NCBI GenBank assembly: GCA_029239875.1
Contig: JARBUD010000024.1
Coordinates: forward strand, 1-63,743
Source of the DNA: Xanthobacteraceae bacterium
GTDB taxonomy: Bacteria > Pseudomonadota > Alphaproteobacteria > Rhizobiales > Xanthobacteraceae
DNA: 63,743 bases
Direction: 5' to 3'
The notes beneath the pieces are model-generated. The model was not told where the DNA came from. It worked only from the letters and a program-made list of their open reading frames with translations, and ran no database searches. The number at the start of each line of letters is the position of its first letter. Position 1 is the stretch's first letter. Below are positions 34,297 through 45,432 of the stretch, piece by piece. The position numbers and the translations under genes are program-made.

Positions 34297-35748
34297 ATGA
34301 GCAGGCCCGTTCCCCCTGCGCGCCCGATCGAGGCGCGCTTCGTCCAAGGCTCGACGCTGCGCCACGTCGCGGTGATGACCGCGACGGGATCGGTGGGCCT
34401 CGTCGCCGTCTTCGTCGTCGACCTGCTCAACCTGTTCTACATCTCGCTGCTCGGCGAGGAGGAGCTGGCGGCCGCCATCGGCTATGCCGGCACCGTGATG
34501 TTCTTCACCACCTCGGTCGCCATCGGCGTGATGATCGCCGGCTCGGCGCTGGTGGCGCGCGCGGTCGGCAGCGGCCACATGCAGGACGGACGGCGGCTGT
34601 CGACCTCCGGCTTCCTCTACATGACCGCGGCGAGCGGGCTGATGACGGTGCTGATGCTGCCCGTGCTGGAGCCGATGCTGTCCCTGCTCGGCGCCAGCGG
34701 GCGCACGCTGGAGCTGGCCGAGGACTTCCTTTTCATAGTGCTGCCTTCCACCCCGCTGCTCGGGCTCGGCATGGCCGCCTCCGGCACGCTGCGCGGTGTG
34801 GGCGATGCGCGCCGCTCCATGTGGGTGACGCTGTCGGGCGGGATCGCCACCGCCATGCTCGACCCGCTGCTGATCCTCGCGCTCGGCCTGGGGGTGGAAG
34901 GCGCCGCCATCGCCTCGGTGCTCTCGCGGGTGGTGATGGCGGGCTACGGCCTCTATGCGGTGGTGCGGGTCCACGGCCTCGCCGAGAAGCCGAGCCTGAA
35001 GGGGCTGCTGCAGGACCTCGCCCCGCTCTCCGCCATCGCCGTGCCGGCGATCCTGACCAATGTCGCCACCCCGGTCGGCAACGCCTATGTCACCTATGCG
35101 CTGGCCCCGCATGGCGACGCCGCGGTCGCCGCCTGGGCGGTGATCGGGCGGCTGATCCCCGTCGCCTTCGGCCCGCTCTTCGCGCTGACCGGCGCCATCG
35201 GCCCGGTGATCGGCCAGAACGTCGGCGCCCTGCGCTACGACCGGGTGCGGCAGGCGATCCGCGACAGCCTGAAGCTGACGCTCGGCTATGTGCTGCTGGT
35301 GTGGCTGGTCATGGCGCTGGCGCGCCACCCGATCGCGACCGTGTTCGGCCTGTCGCCGGAGGGCGAGGCGCTGGTCGAGTTTTTCTGCCTCTACGCCGCC
35401 GGCGCCTACATCTTCTTCGGCGCGCTGTTCGTCGCCAATGCCGCCTTCAACAATCTCGGCGCGCCGCTGCTCTCGACCCTGTTCAACTGGGGCCGGGCGA
35501 CGCTCGGCACCATCCCCTTCGTCTGGGCCGGCGGGCATTTCTTCGGCGCGCTCGGCGTGATCGCGGGACAGGCGCTCGGCTCGGTGGCCTTCGGCGTGGC
35601 GGCGCTGATCTCGGCCTTCGCGGTGGTGAGGCGCCTCGATGCCCGCAGCCATCCGCCCGAGCCGGCGCCCCCGCTCGCCGGGGCGGAGCTGCCGCCCTTC
35701 TCGCGCGGCGAGGACGCCGCCGCCATCGAGACCGAGGGCCTGAGATAA
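34297..35748 (+). CDS. MATE-family efflux transporter
   Basis: A 483-residue membrane protein with about twelve hydrophobic segments in two halves. It begins after a short polar stretch with VAVMTATGSVGLVAVFVVDLL and contains AAIGYAGTVMFFTTSVAIG, typical of DinF/NorM-type MATE exporters. It probably expels drugs or metabolites using Na+ or H+. ATG 34297 is chosen because the frame further upstream is antisense to argB. It diverges from argB and ends one base before the convergent chromate-transporter gene. Confidence 0.93.
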   Translation: MSRPVPPARPIEARFVQGSTLRHVAVMTATGSVGLVAVFVVDLLNLFYISLLGEEELAAAIGYAGTVMFFTTSVAIGVMIAGSALVARAVGSGHMQDGRRLSTSGFLYMTAASGLMTVLMLPVLEPMLSLLGASGRTLELAEDFLFIVLPSTPLLGLGMAASGTLRGVGDARRSMWVTLSGGIATAMLDPLLILALGLGVEGAAIASVLSRVVMAGYGLYAVVRVHGLAEKPSLKGLLQDLAPLSAIAVPAILTNVATPVGNAYVTYALAPHGDAAVAAWAVIGRLIPVAFGPLFALTGAIGPVIGQNVGALRYDRVRQAIRDSLKLTLGYVLLVWLVMALARHPIATVFGLSPEGEALVEFFCLYAAGAYIFFGALFVANAAFNNLGAPLLSTLFNWGRATLGTIPFVWAGGHFFGALGVIAGQALGSVAFGVAALISAFAVVRRLDARSHPPEPAPPLAGAELPPFSRGEDAAAIETEGLR

Positions 35749-35749
35749 A

Positions 35750-36280
35750 TTAGATGAGCCCGGCGAAGCCGAGTGCGGCGCCGGCGGCCAGGAGCCAGAG
35801 CGGACTGCAGCGGGTGAGGTAGAGCACCAGCGCGGCGACGATGGTGAAGACCGCCGTCGCCGGCGTGCGCGCCGCGCCCCCCGCCAGCACCACGCCGGAA
35901 GCGGCGACGAGGCCGATGGTCAGCGGCATCAGCCCGCCCTGCACGATGCGCCGCCAGCGCGCCGCGCGGAAGCGGTGCCAGACGCCGCCGACCACATAGG
36001 CCAGCAGGCAGGTCGGGCCGATCAGCGCCAGCGTCGACACGACCGCGCCCAGCGTGCCGGCGACATGCCAGCCGATCAGCGTGACGATGAGCATGTTCGG
36101 GCCCGGCGCCGCCTGGGCGATGGCGAAGGCCTGGGCGAACTGGGCGTCGGTCATCCAGCCCGCCACCTCGACGATCTGGCGGTGCATCTCCGGCACCACC
36201 GCATTCACGCCGCCGACGGTGAAGGGCGAGATGGCGAGGAAGTGCAGGGCGAGCGAGACCACCGGGTCCTTGTCGTTCAT
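35750..36280 (-). CDS. Chromate transporter half-protein (second of pair 1)
   Basis: A 176-residue membrane protein with one ChrA (Chromate_transp) domain. It contains FTVGGVNAVVPEMHRQIVEV near 20-38 and AQAAPGPNMLIVTLIGWH near 63-80, the PGPN motif of the family. Full-length ChrA has two such domains; here they are encoded by two genes that overlap as ATGA (36277-36280). Half-size pairs are known to act together in chromate efflux, but many homologues have unknown anions as substrate. The stop nearly touches the MATE stop. Confidence 0.9.
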   Translation of the reverse strand: MNDKDPVVSLALHFLAISPFTVGGVNAVVPEMHRQIVEVAGWMTDAQFAQAFAIAQAAPGPNMLIVTLIGWHVAGTLGAVVSTLALIGPTCLLAYVVGGVWHRFRAARWRRIVQGGLMPLTIGLVAASGVVLAGGAARTPATAVFTIVAALVLYLTRCSPLWLLAAGAALGFAGLI

Positions 36281-36861
36281 CGCCCCCTCCTCCGCTCGGC
36301 CCACCAGGACAGCCCGATCGACACCGGCGCCAGCGCCAGGATGACCATGGGCAGCGACCATTGCAGCACCGCGACGCCGGTGAAGGCCGCCAGCGCGACC
36401 AGCGTGGCGTGGACGCGCGGGCGCCGCCACAGCGGCTCGGCCATGCGCAGCGCCATCGAGATGATCAGCCCGGCTGCCGCCGCCGCCAGCCCCGCCAGCA
36501 TGCTGGAGACCGCGCCGATATCGGCATAGCGGGTGAAGACGACGCCCGCCAGCACCACGCCGACCGCCGGCACGACGGTGAGCCCGAGCACCGCGGCGAT
36601 GGCCCCCGGCACGCCGCGGAAGCGCGCGCCGACCACCACCGCCAGGTTGACGATGTTCGGCCCGGGCAGGAACTGGGAGAGGCCGATCGCCTCGGTGAAC
36701 TCGTCGGGAGTGAGCCAGCGATAGCGCTCGACCAGCGCCCGCCGGGCGATCGGCAGCACCCCGCCGAAGGCGACCATCGCCACCGAGAGGAAACCGACGA
36801 ACAGCTCCAGCAACCCCGGATCGGGCGTGCTCGGGCTATCGGTCGGGGCGGGGCTGAGCAT
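36277..36861 (-). CDS. Chromate transporter half-protein (first of pair 1)
   Basis: A 194-residue membrane protein, the other ChrA domain. It contains SVAMVAFGGVLPIARRALVER near 25-45 and LSQFLPGPNIVNLAVVVGARFRG near 63-85. The start at ATG 36861 is chosen because the domain begins about 18 residues later; the frame remains open upstream but crosses the divergent promoter region of mmcB. Its stop overlaps the next gene's start, so the two halves are made together and presumably form antiparallel partners. Confidence 0.9.
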   Translation of the reverse strand: MLSPAPTDSPSTPDPGLLELFVGFLSVAMVAFGGVLPIARRALVERYRWLTPDEFTEAIGLSQFLPGPNIVNLAVVVGARFRGVPGAIAAVLGLTVVPAVGVVLAGVVFTRYADIGAVSSMLAGLAAAAAGLIISMALRMAEPLWRRPRVHATLVALAAFTGVAVLQWSLPMVILALAPVSIGLSWWAERRRGR

Positions 36862-37015
36862 GGAATCGCAGGGCGGGCGAGCGGGCGATCTCGCCGCTAT
36901 AGACCAATCGCCGCCGGCTGATAATGCAAAATGCATCCTGGTACGGACAAATCCAACCGCCTCGCCTGTTCGCGGCCCCTTTCCTCCCGACGAGGAGAAC
37001 GGATAGAGTACAGCC

Positions 37016-37495
37016 ATGAGCGAACCCGCCCTCGTCATGCCCATAGACGGCCGCCAGTCGGAGATGGCCCGCGCCATCCAGCGCGGGGCGCTGCGCTATC
37101 TCGGCGCGCGCGGCCTCGTCGGCGTGCCGGAATTCGCCCTCGCCTCCGGCCGCCGCGCCGACATCGCCGCCATCGACATGCGCGGCGAGGTGTGGGTGAT
37201 CGAGATCAAGTCGTCGGTGATCGACTTCCGCACCGACCGCAAATGGACCGACTACCGCTTCCATTGCGACCGGCTGTTCTTCGCCGTCGGCCCGGACTTC
37301 CCGCTCGACATATTGCCCGAGGATACCGGCATCATGGTCGCCGACCAGTTCGGCGCCGGGCTGATCCGCGAGGCGCCGCACCACCCGATGCCGGGCGCCA
37401 CCCGCAAGGCGCTCACCCTCCGCCTCGCCCGCACCGCCGCCGGGCGGCTTATGGGGCTGATGGACCCCGAGGCGCTGCGCGGGATCGAGCTTTAG
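37016..37495 (+). CDS. MmcB-family DNA repair protein
   Basis: A 159-residue protein. The core RRADIAAIDMRGEVWVIEIK near 47-66 shows the D-x(n)-E-x-K arrangement of PD-(D/E)xK nucleases, and FRTDRKWTDYRFHCDRLFFAV follows, both diagnostic of MmcB. In Caulobacter MmcB supports repair after mitomycin C damage in the ImuABC context. It lies beside mutS, another repair gene, but in a separate unit because a family C repeat intervenes. Confidence 0.9.
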   Translation: MSEPALVMPIDGRQSEMARAIQRGALRYLGARGLVGVPEFALASGRRADIAAIDMRGEVWVIEIKSSVIDFRTDRKWTDYRFHCDRLFFAVGPDFPLDILPEDTGIMVADQFGAGLIREAPHHPMPGATRKALTLRLARTAAGRLMGLMDPEALRGIEL

Positions 37496-37519
37496 GGGCT
37501 GTCCCAACGGGCGGGCGTG

Positions 37520-37618
37520 CTTCGAGGCCGGCCTTGCGGCCGGCACCTCAGCATGAGGTAGGTGCGCTCGCCCTACGGTCCTCATCCTGAGGTGCGAGCG
37601 CCAGCGAGCCTCGAAGGA
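37520..37618. repeat. Family C palindromic repeat doublet
   Basis: The left arm 37520-37558 starts with CTTCGAGGCCGGCC and ends in CACCTCAGCATGAGG; the right arm 37580-37618 starts with CCTCATCCTGAGGTGC and ends in CTCGAAGG. The arms face opposite to those at 28051, with the CCTCAT ends innermost. It occupies nearly half of the 220-bp space between mmcB and mutS. Confidence 0.85.
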
Positions 37619-37715
37619 CGCAGACCCGTGCCGCCGTGCCCGATTCGAATCTGGACGGGGGAAAACCGCCCGCCGCGCTTGAAACGCGGCCCCCGCCTCT
37701 GCCAGCGTCTTTTCC

Positions 37716-40517
37716 ATGGATGCCCGCGTGAACGAGATTCCACCGGACGAGGCCGCGCCCCTGCCCGCGTCGAAGGACGCGGCGGAGAACCGCGGCACGC
37801 CCAAAGCGCCCGCCGAAGGCGAGCGCGTCACGCCCATGATGGCGCAGTACATCGAGATCAAGACCGCCAATCCCGGCAGCCTGCTGTTCTACCGGATGGG
37901 CGATTTCTACGAGCTGTTCTTCGACGACGCCGAGGCGGCGTCGCGCACGCTCGGCATCGTGCTGACCAAGCGCGGCAAGCATCAGGGCGAGGACATCCCG
38001 ATGTGCGGCGTGCCGGTGGAGCGCGCCGAGGAATATTTGCATAAGCTGATCGCCGCCGGCCACCGCGTCGCCGTCTGCGAGCAGATCGAGGATCCGGCCG
38101 AGGCGAAGAAGCGCGGGCCGAAGAGCGTCGTGAAGCGCGACGTCATCCGCCTGGTCACGCCGGGCACGCTGACCGAGGACGCTCTGCTCGACGCGCGACG
38201 CGAGAACGTGCTCGCCGCCGTGGCGCGGGTGCGCGGCGGCGCGGGCGAGGACGGCCAAGGGGACGGCTACGTCTACGCGCTGGCCTTCGCCGACATCTCG
38301 ACCGGCTCGTTCCGCGTCGCCGAGACCGATGCGCTGCGCCTCGCCGCCGACCTCGCCCGCATCGAGCCGGCCGAGCTGCTGCTGGCCGACGCCGTCTATG
38401 ACGAACCGGCCTTCAAGGCGGTCTGGCGCTCCCTACCCGCCGTCACGCCGCTGCCCAAGGAAGCCTTCGACGGCGCTTCCGCCGAACGGCGCCTCGCCGG
38501 CTTCTTCCAGGTGGCGACGCTCGATTCCTTCGGCAGCTTCTCCCGCGCCGAACTCAGCGCGGCGGCGGCCATCGTCGCCTATGTCGAACGCACCCAACTC
38601 GGCGCCCGCCCGCCGCTCAACCGGCCGCAGCGGGAAGCCGCCGCCGACGCCATGGTCATCGACCCGGCGACGCGGGCGAACCTCGAAATCCTGCGCACCA
38701 CCACCGGCGACCGGGCGGGGAGCCTGTGCGCCTCGGTCGACCGCACCGTCACCTCGGCCGGCGCGCGCCTGCTGTCCCGCCGCCTCGCCGAGCCGCTGAC
38801 CGACCCGCACCGCATCGCCGCGCGGCTCGACGCGGTGGAGCATCTCGTTGACGAGGCCGCCTTGCGCGCAAGCTTGCGCGATCGCCTTGCCGGCGCGCCG
38901 GACCTCGCCCGCGCGCTGTCGCGCGTCGCGCTCGGTCGCTCCGGCCCGCGCGATCTTTCCGCCATCGGCCGCGGCCTCACCGAAGGCGCCGCCATCGCGG
39001 AGCTGATCGCCGCCTCTCCCGCGCCGGCGGAGCTGACGGAAGCCGCGCGCGTGCTCGCCGGCGTCGATCCCGCGCTCGCCGCCAGGCTCGGCGCCGCGCT
39101 CGACGACGAATTGCCGCTCAACCGCCGCGACGGGGGCTTCACCCGGCCGGGCTATAGCGAGGAGCTCGACGCCACCCGCGCGCTGCGCGACGAGAGCCGG
39201 CGCGTGGTGGCGGCGCTGGAGCGGCGCTATGTCGAGGAGACCGGCGTCCGGGCGCTGAAGATCCGGCACAACGCCGTGCTCGGCTATTTCGTCGAGGTCT
39301 CCCAACAGAATGCCGACCGGCTGCGCGAGCCGCCCTTCGACGCCGTCTTCATGCACCGCCAGACCATGGCGGGGGCGATGCGCTTCACCTCCACCGAACT
39401 CGCCGAGCTGGAAGCGAAGATCGCCAGCGCCGGCGAACGGGCGCTGGCTTTGGAGCAGCGCATCTTCGACGAGCTGGTGGCAACCGTCCTCATACATGCG
39501 GAAGCCATCCGCGCCTGCGCCGAGGCGCTGGCGGTGATCGACGTCACCGCCGGCCTAGCCAAGCTCGCGGTGGACGAGGCGCATGTGCGCCCCGATGTGC
39601 ATGACGGGCTCGATTTCCTGATCGAGGGCGGGCGCCACCCGGTGGTCGAGCAGGCGCTGCGGCGCGACGGCGGGCCCTTCGTCGCCAATGACTGCAAACT
39701 CTCGCCGCCGGAAGCGGCGAAATCCGGCCGCATCTGGCTGGTCACCGGCCCGAACATGGCGGGTAAATCGACCTTCCTGCGCCAGAACGCACTGATCGCC
39801 ATCCTCGCCCAGGCCGGCGCCTTCGTGCCCGCGCGCGTCGCCCGGATCGGCGTGGTGGATCGCCTGTTCTCCCGCGTCGGCGCGGCGGACGACCTCGCGC
39901 GCGGGCGCTCGACCTTCATGGTCGAGATGGTCGAGACCGCCGCCATCCTCAACCAGGCGACGGAACGCTCGCTCGTCATCCTCGACGAGATCGGGCGGGG
40001 CACCGCGACCTTCGACGGCCTCTCCATCGCCTGGGCGAGCCTGGAGCACCTGCACGAGGTCAATCGCTGCCGCGGCCTGTTCGCCACCCATTTCCACGAG
40101 CTCACCGCGCTCTCCCAACGCCTTTCCCGCCTCGTCAACGCGACGGTGAAGGTGAAGGAGTGGGAGGGTGAGGTGATCTTCCTGCACGAGGTGGTGCCGG
40201 GCGCCGCCGACCGTTCCTACGGCATCCAGGTCGCCAAGCTCGCCGGCCTGCCGCCGGCGGTGGTGACGCGGGCACGGGCGGTGCTGACGGAGTTGGAGAA
40301 CGCCGACCGCGCCGCCCCGGCGCAGCGCATCCTCGACGACCTCCCGCTCTTCGCCGCCATCAACCGTGCGCCCGCTCCGACCGCGCCGGCTGCGAAGGCC
40401 GATCCGGTGGCGGAGGCGGTGAAGACGCAGCTCTCAAGCCTCGACCTCGACGAGATGACCCCGCGCGAGGCGCTGGAGGCGCTGTACAAGCTCAAGGCGG
40501 CGGCGAAGGGCGGGTGA
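37716..40517 (+). CDS. mutS: MutS: DNA mismatch-recognition ATPase
   Basis: A 933-residue MutS, about 80 residues longer than the E. coli protein, mainly at the N-terminus and C-terminal linker. The mismatch-binding Phe-x-Glu motif is [15 protein letters not shown] near 52-66. The ATPase domain has Walker [10 protein letters not shown] near 685, then [18 protein letters not shown] and the signature THFHELTAL. The final 60 residues hold the dimer/tetramer helix. It starts methyl-independent mismatch repair with MutL. The ATG at 37716 is chosen; GTG or internal ATGs are possible because the first 35 residues are not conserved. Confidence 0.97.
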   Translation: MDARVNEIPPDEAAPLPASKDAAENRGTPKAPAEGERVTPMMAQYIEIKTANPGSLLFYRMGDFYELFFDDAEAASRTLGIVLTKRGKHQGEDIPMCGVPVERAEEYLHKLIAAGHRVAVCEQIEDPAEAKKRGPKSVVKRDVIRLVTPGTLTEDALLDARRENVLAAVARVRGGAGEDGQGDGYVYALAFADISTGSFRVAETDALRLAADLARIEPAELLLADAVYDEPAFKAVWRSLPAVTPLPKEAFDGASAERRLAGFFQVATLDSFGSFSRAELSAAAAIVAYVERTQLGARPPLNRPQREAAADAMVIDPATRANLEILRTTTGDRAGSLCASVDRTVTSAGARLLSRRLAEPLTDPHRIAARLDAVEHLVDEAALRASLRDRLAGAPDLARALSRVALGRSGPRDLSAIGRGLTEGAAIAELIAASPAPAELTEAARVLAGVDPALAARLGAALDDELPLNRRDGGFTRPGYSEELDATRALRDESRRVVAALERRYVEETGVRALKIRHNAVLGYFVEVSQQNADRLREPPFDAVFMHRQTMAGAMRFTSTELAELEAKIASAGERALALEQRIFDELVATVLIHAEAIRACAEALAVIDVTAGLAKLAVDEAHVRPDVHDGLDFLIEGGRHPVVEQALRRDGGPFVANDCKLSPPEAAKSGRIWLVTGPNMAGKSTFLRQNALIAILAQAGAFVPARVARIGVVDRLFSRVGAADDLARGRSTFMVEMVETAAILNQATERSLVILDEIGRGTATFDGLSIAWASLEHLHEVNRCRGLFATHFHELTALSQRLSRLVNATVKVKEWEGEVIFLHEVVPGAADRSYGIQVAKLAGLPPAVVTRARAVLTELENADRAAPAQRILDDLPLFAAINRAPAPTAPAAKADPVAEAVKTQLSSLDLDEMTPREALEALYKLKAAAKGG

Positions 40518-40548
40518 GCATGCCGGTGGCGCCCGCTCGGGAATGAGC

Positions 40549-40574
40549 TATATTCGGTACGGAAAATCGTACTG
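40549..40574 (+). promoter_or_regulatory. Palindrome and -10 box before the toxin-antitoxin pair
   Basis: TATATT at 40549-40554 suits a -10 element. Directly after it, CGGTACG (40555-40561) and CGTACTG (40568-40574) form an inverted repeat around GAAAAT with one mismatch. A palindrome over the start of transcription is the usual autorepression site of antitoxin-toxin complexes. No convincing -35 element is seen. Confidence 0.5.
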
Positions 40575-40589
40575 AGTATTGGACATTCC

Positions 40590-40847
40590 ATGAGCCGAGC
40601 CATGCAGCGCGTCGAGGCCGAGATGGCCGTCAGCGTTTCCGACCTGAAGAAGAACCCGACCGCCATCGTCGACGGCGCGCGCGGAAGCGCGGTGGCGATC
40701 CTGAACCACAACCGGGTGATGGCCTATATGGTGCCGGCCGAGACTTATGAGGCGATCATTGACGCGCTCGACGATCAGGCGCTGGTCGAGATCGCCAAGG
40801 CCCGTGCCGGCGAAAAGGGCGTACCGGTCCGCCTTGACGAGCTATGA
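40590..40847 (+). CDS. Phd/YefM-type antitoxin (StbD-like)
   Basis: An 85-residue protein with a Phd-type N-terminal DNA-binding part (AVSVSDLKKNPTAIVDGARGSAVAIL, NHNRVMAYMVPAETYEAI) and a charged C-terminal tail that should bind the toxin. It neutralises the RelE-like toxin encoded next, and its stop overlaps the toxin start as ATGA. The ATG at 40590 or a second at 40623 could be the start; conserved sequence begins with the second. Confidence 0.92.
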   Translation: MSRAMQRVEAEMAVSVSDLKKNPTAIVDGARGSAVAILNHNRVMAYMVPAETYEAIIDALDDQALVEIAKARAGEKGVPVRLDEL

Positions 40848-41125
40848 CCTACGGGCTGGAGTTCCTGCCCTCCGCCCGCAAGGAATGGGACAGGCTCGGC
40901 GCCACGCTGCGCGAGCAGTTCAAGAAGAAGCTGGCCGAGCGGTTGACGCGTCCGCGCGTCGACGCGGACGCCCTGCGCGGGCTCAAGGACCATTACAAGA
41001 TCAAGCTTCGCTCGGCGGGCTACCGCCTTGTCTACCGCGTCGAGGACGAACGGATCACCGTCGTGGTCGTCGCGGTCGGCAAGCGGGAGCACGCCAAAGT
41101 CTATGAGAGCAAGAAGAAGCGGTAG
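40844..41125 (+). CDS. RelE/ParE-type toxin (StbE-like)
   Basis: A 93-residue basic protein. It begins LEFLPSARKEWDRLGATLREQFKKKLAERL and continues with LKDHYKIKLRSAGYRLVYRVED and ITVVVVAVGKREHAKVY, the full pattern of RelE-superfamily toxins. RelE toxins cut mRNA in the ribosome A site; whether this one does is not shown. It overlaps the antitoxin by four bases. The pair may help keep the chromosome region or act in stress. Confidence 0.94.
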   Translation: MTYGLEFLPSARKEWDRLGATLREQFKKKLAERLTRPRVDADALRGLKDHYKIKLRSAGYRLVYRVEDERITVVVVAVGKREHAKVYESKKKR

Positions 41126-41208
41126 CCGTTGCCATCGCCAAGCAAAACGGCCGAGGGCGAGCCAGCCATAACGTTGCGCTACTCGTGGACGGCATCGCCA
41201 AAGATGAC

Positions 41209-41594
41209 CGTCATGCCCGGGCTTGACCCGGGCATCCACGCCTTTGCTTCGCCTCACCGCGCGATCTCGTCGTAGAGGTCGCGCCATCCCGGGTTGGCTT
41301 CGAGGACGAGGGCAACCTTCCACGCCCGCGACCAGTGCTTCAGCGTCTTCTCGCGCTGGATCGCCGTGGCGATGTCGTCGAAGCGCTCGAAATGGACGAG
41401 CGTCTTCAAGCCATATTGCTTGGTAAACCCATCCGCGACCCCTTCCCGGTGCTCCCACACGCGCCGGACGATGTCCGACGTTACTCCGACGTAGAGCGTC
41501 CCGTTCGGCCGATTGGTGAGGATGTAGACGAAGCCGCCCCGCATGGGGGAAAGCGTCATAGGCGTGGATGCCCGGGTCAAGCCCGGGCATGACG
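41209..41594. mobile_element. Inverted-repeat unit enclosing a GIY-YIG nuclease (candidate repeat mobiliser)
   Basis: Perfect inverted repeats of 35 nt lie at 41209-41243 and 41560-41594; the outer 32 nt are the family A arm found elsewhere in the window. The 386-bp unit contains one gene on the minus strand, whose ATG (41557-41559) directly abuts the right repeat and whose stop lies 10 bp from the left repeat. No transposase and no clear target-site duplication are visible (the flanks are ATGAC and TGGAA). The compact design resembles a mobile or repeat-linked nuclease cassette; mobility itself is inference. Confidence 0.6.
41254..41559 (-). CDS. Single-domain GIY-YIG endonuclease
   Basis: A 101-residue protein consisting only of the GIY-YIG domain. 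The catalytic elements are visible: FVYILTNRPNGTLYVGVTSD (VYI and YVG in place of GIY-YIG), Arg in IVRRVWEHREG, Glu in AIQREKTLKHW and Asn in EANPGWRDLY. Such small proteins belong to the YhbQ/UPF0213 neighbourhood and probably nick DNA. No ribosome site precedes ATG 41559, because the leader is the repeat arm; ATG 41544 is an alternative. Inverted family A arms enclose it on both sides. Confidence 0.92.
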   Translation of the reverse strand: MTLSPMRGGFVYILTNRPNGTLYVGVTSDIVRRVWEHREGVADGFTKQYGLKTLVHFERFDDIATAIQREKTLKHWSRAWKVALVLEANPGWRDLYDEIAR

Positions 41595-41623
41595 TGGAAT
41601 CAGGGTGAACCCATCAAACAAAC

Positions 41624-41644
41624 GGGGCGGCCAGTGGCCGCCCC
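41624..41644 (-). terminator. Terminator between ppdK and the GIY-YIG unit
   Basis: GGGGCGGCCA and GGCCGCCCC form a strong stem with a short loop, 8 bp after the ppdK stop. On the minus strand GTTTGTTTG follows and on the plus strand GATCTTTTT follows, so it may work in both directions, mainly for ppdK. Confidence 0.7.
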
Positions 41645-41651
41645 GATCTTT

Positions 41652-44330
<2,679 letters not shown>

Positions 44331-44625
44331 GTCGGAAGCCCTGTTGAGGAGAGGCCGAAGGGGACCTCTTCGCCGTGATGGAAATTCGACCGAAGCCGAA
44401 TGTTGAGCACAGACAAGTAGTTAGGCTACATCCCGGAAAATGGCCGAGACGCTTTTCCAAGGATCATCTAACGCCCTGGGCCCTTTCCTTCAATCCATCA
44501 ATTTGCAGTGCACCATGATCCTTCGTGCCGCAGCGTCCCATCGGGGAGGCACCCGATTGCCGCCAGCGCGCCAATCAGGCACGCTCGCGGCGCCGGCAAA
44601 CCCACCTCAGCCCAAGGGACATTCC

Positions 44626-45021
44626 ATGACTGGCACGTTGAACCGACTGGCCCCGCACGTCCTCAGCCTGCTGCGAATCGCCTCCGCCCTGCTGCTGCTG
44701 CAGCATGGCACCACCAAGATCCTCGGCCACCCGGCGACGCAGATGAGCGGTGTCAGCCTGACCACCCCGCCGGGGATCGCCGGCATCATCGAGCTGGTCG
44801 GCGGCGTCCTGCTGCTGATCGGGCTGTTCTCGCGCCCAACCGCCTTCATCCTCTCGGGCATGACGGCGGTGGCCTATTTCATGGTGCACGCACCGCAGAA
44901 CTTCTACCCGATCCTCAATGGCGGCGAGTTGGCGGCGCTGTATTGCTTTGTGTTCTTCTACCTCACCTTCGCCGGCCCCGGCCCGTGGAGCATCGACGCG
45001 CTACGCTCGCGCAACGCGTGA
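44626..45021 (+). CDS. DoxX-family membrane protein
   Basis: A 131-residue protein with four hydrophobic segments. It has ASALLLLQHGTTKILGHP near 20-37 and GIAGIIELVGGVLLLIGLFSRP, characteristic of DoxX/DoxD-like proteins, and ends with YLTFAGPGPWSIDALR. The role is not known in general; some homologues belong to redox membrane complexes. ATG 44626 follows AGGGACATTCC. The 295 bp to ppdK (divergent) contain no other gene that I can see. Confidence 0.92.
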   Translation: MTGTLNRLAPHVLSLLRIASALLLLQHGTTKILGHPATQMSGVSLTTPPGIAGIIELVGGVLLLIGLFSRPTAFILSGMTAVAYFMVHAPQNFYPILNGGELAALYCFVFFYLTFAGPGPWSIDALRSRNA

Positions 45022-45038
45022 GGGCCTCGCTGCAATGA

Positions 45039-45132
45039 CGTCATCCCGGAACGGCCGTCAGGCCGTATCCGGGATCGCATGCAGAATTGGAGAGCGATCC
45101 CGGCTCTCCGCTACGCTTCGGCCGGGATGACG
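45039..45132. repeat. Family B palindromic repeat doublet
   Basis: Arms at about 45039-45079 and 45096-45132 start and end in CGTCATCCCGG and CCGGGATGACG. The left arm has the inner stem ACGGCCGTCAGGCCGT. It fills the space between DoxX and the convergent DUF3096 gene and is likely transcribed from both sides. Confidence 0.87.
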
Positions 45133-45144
45133 AATGTCGAGGGC

Positions 45145-45303
45145 TCAGAACGGCATGTGGCCGGAGCGGCCGAGCAGGCCCATCACGCCGATGAAGATCA
45201 GGTAGATGGCGACGATATAGTTGAGCAGGCGCGGCATCACGAGGATGAGGATGCCGGCGATCAGCGCGACGATCGGCTGGATGCTAACGATGTTGATTTC
45301 CAT
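45145..45303 (-). CDS. DUF3096-family small membrane protein
   Basis: A 52-residue protein starting at ATG 45303 and ending with TGA at 45145-45147. It reads MEINIVSIQPIVALIAGILI, then a second hydrophobic run LNYIVAIYLIFIGVMGLLG and a short polar end, which is the DUF3096 pattern of two membrane helices. The function is unknown. It is short and easily missed, but the family likeness and codon use are good. It is isolated between repeat elements. Confidence 0.85.
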   Translation of the reverse strand: MEINIVSIQPIVALIAGILILVMPRLLNYIVAIYLIFIGVMGLLGRSGHMPF

Positions 45304-45432
45304 GTGCGAACTCCCCAGGGCGGTAACTCAATAAGCGCCAGACGCGGGCGAAGTTCCAGCCTTTCCGTCGGGGCTCGGAGGGATTTCGCGCGCTGGCGCC
45401 CGGCCGCGTATCTCCCCTTCCAGTCCAATGGC

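Noticed and set aside
35750-36861. A frameshift that split one ChrA gene
   Set aside because: The ATGA overlap, complete half domains and the same arrangement in a second pair (59215-60389) indicate genuine half-size genes.
41209-41240. A plain rho-independent terminator instead of a mobile repeat arm
   Set aside because: The arm has no T-run on either side, is perfectly repeated at several distant places and is inverted around a gene. It may still affect transcript ends, but that alone does not explain the identity.
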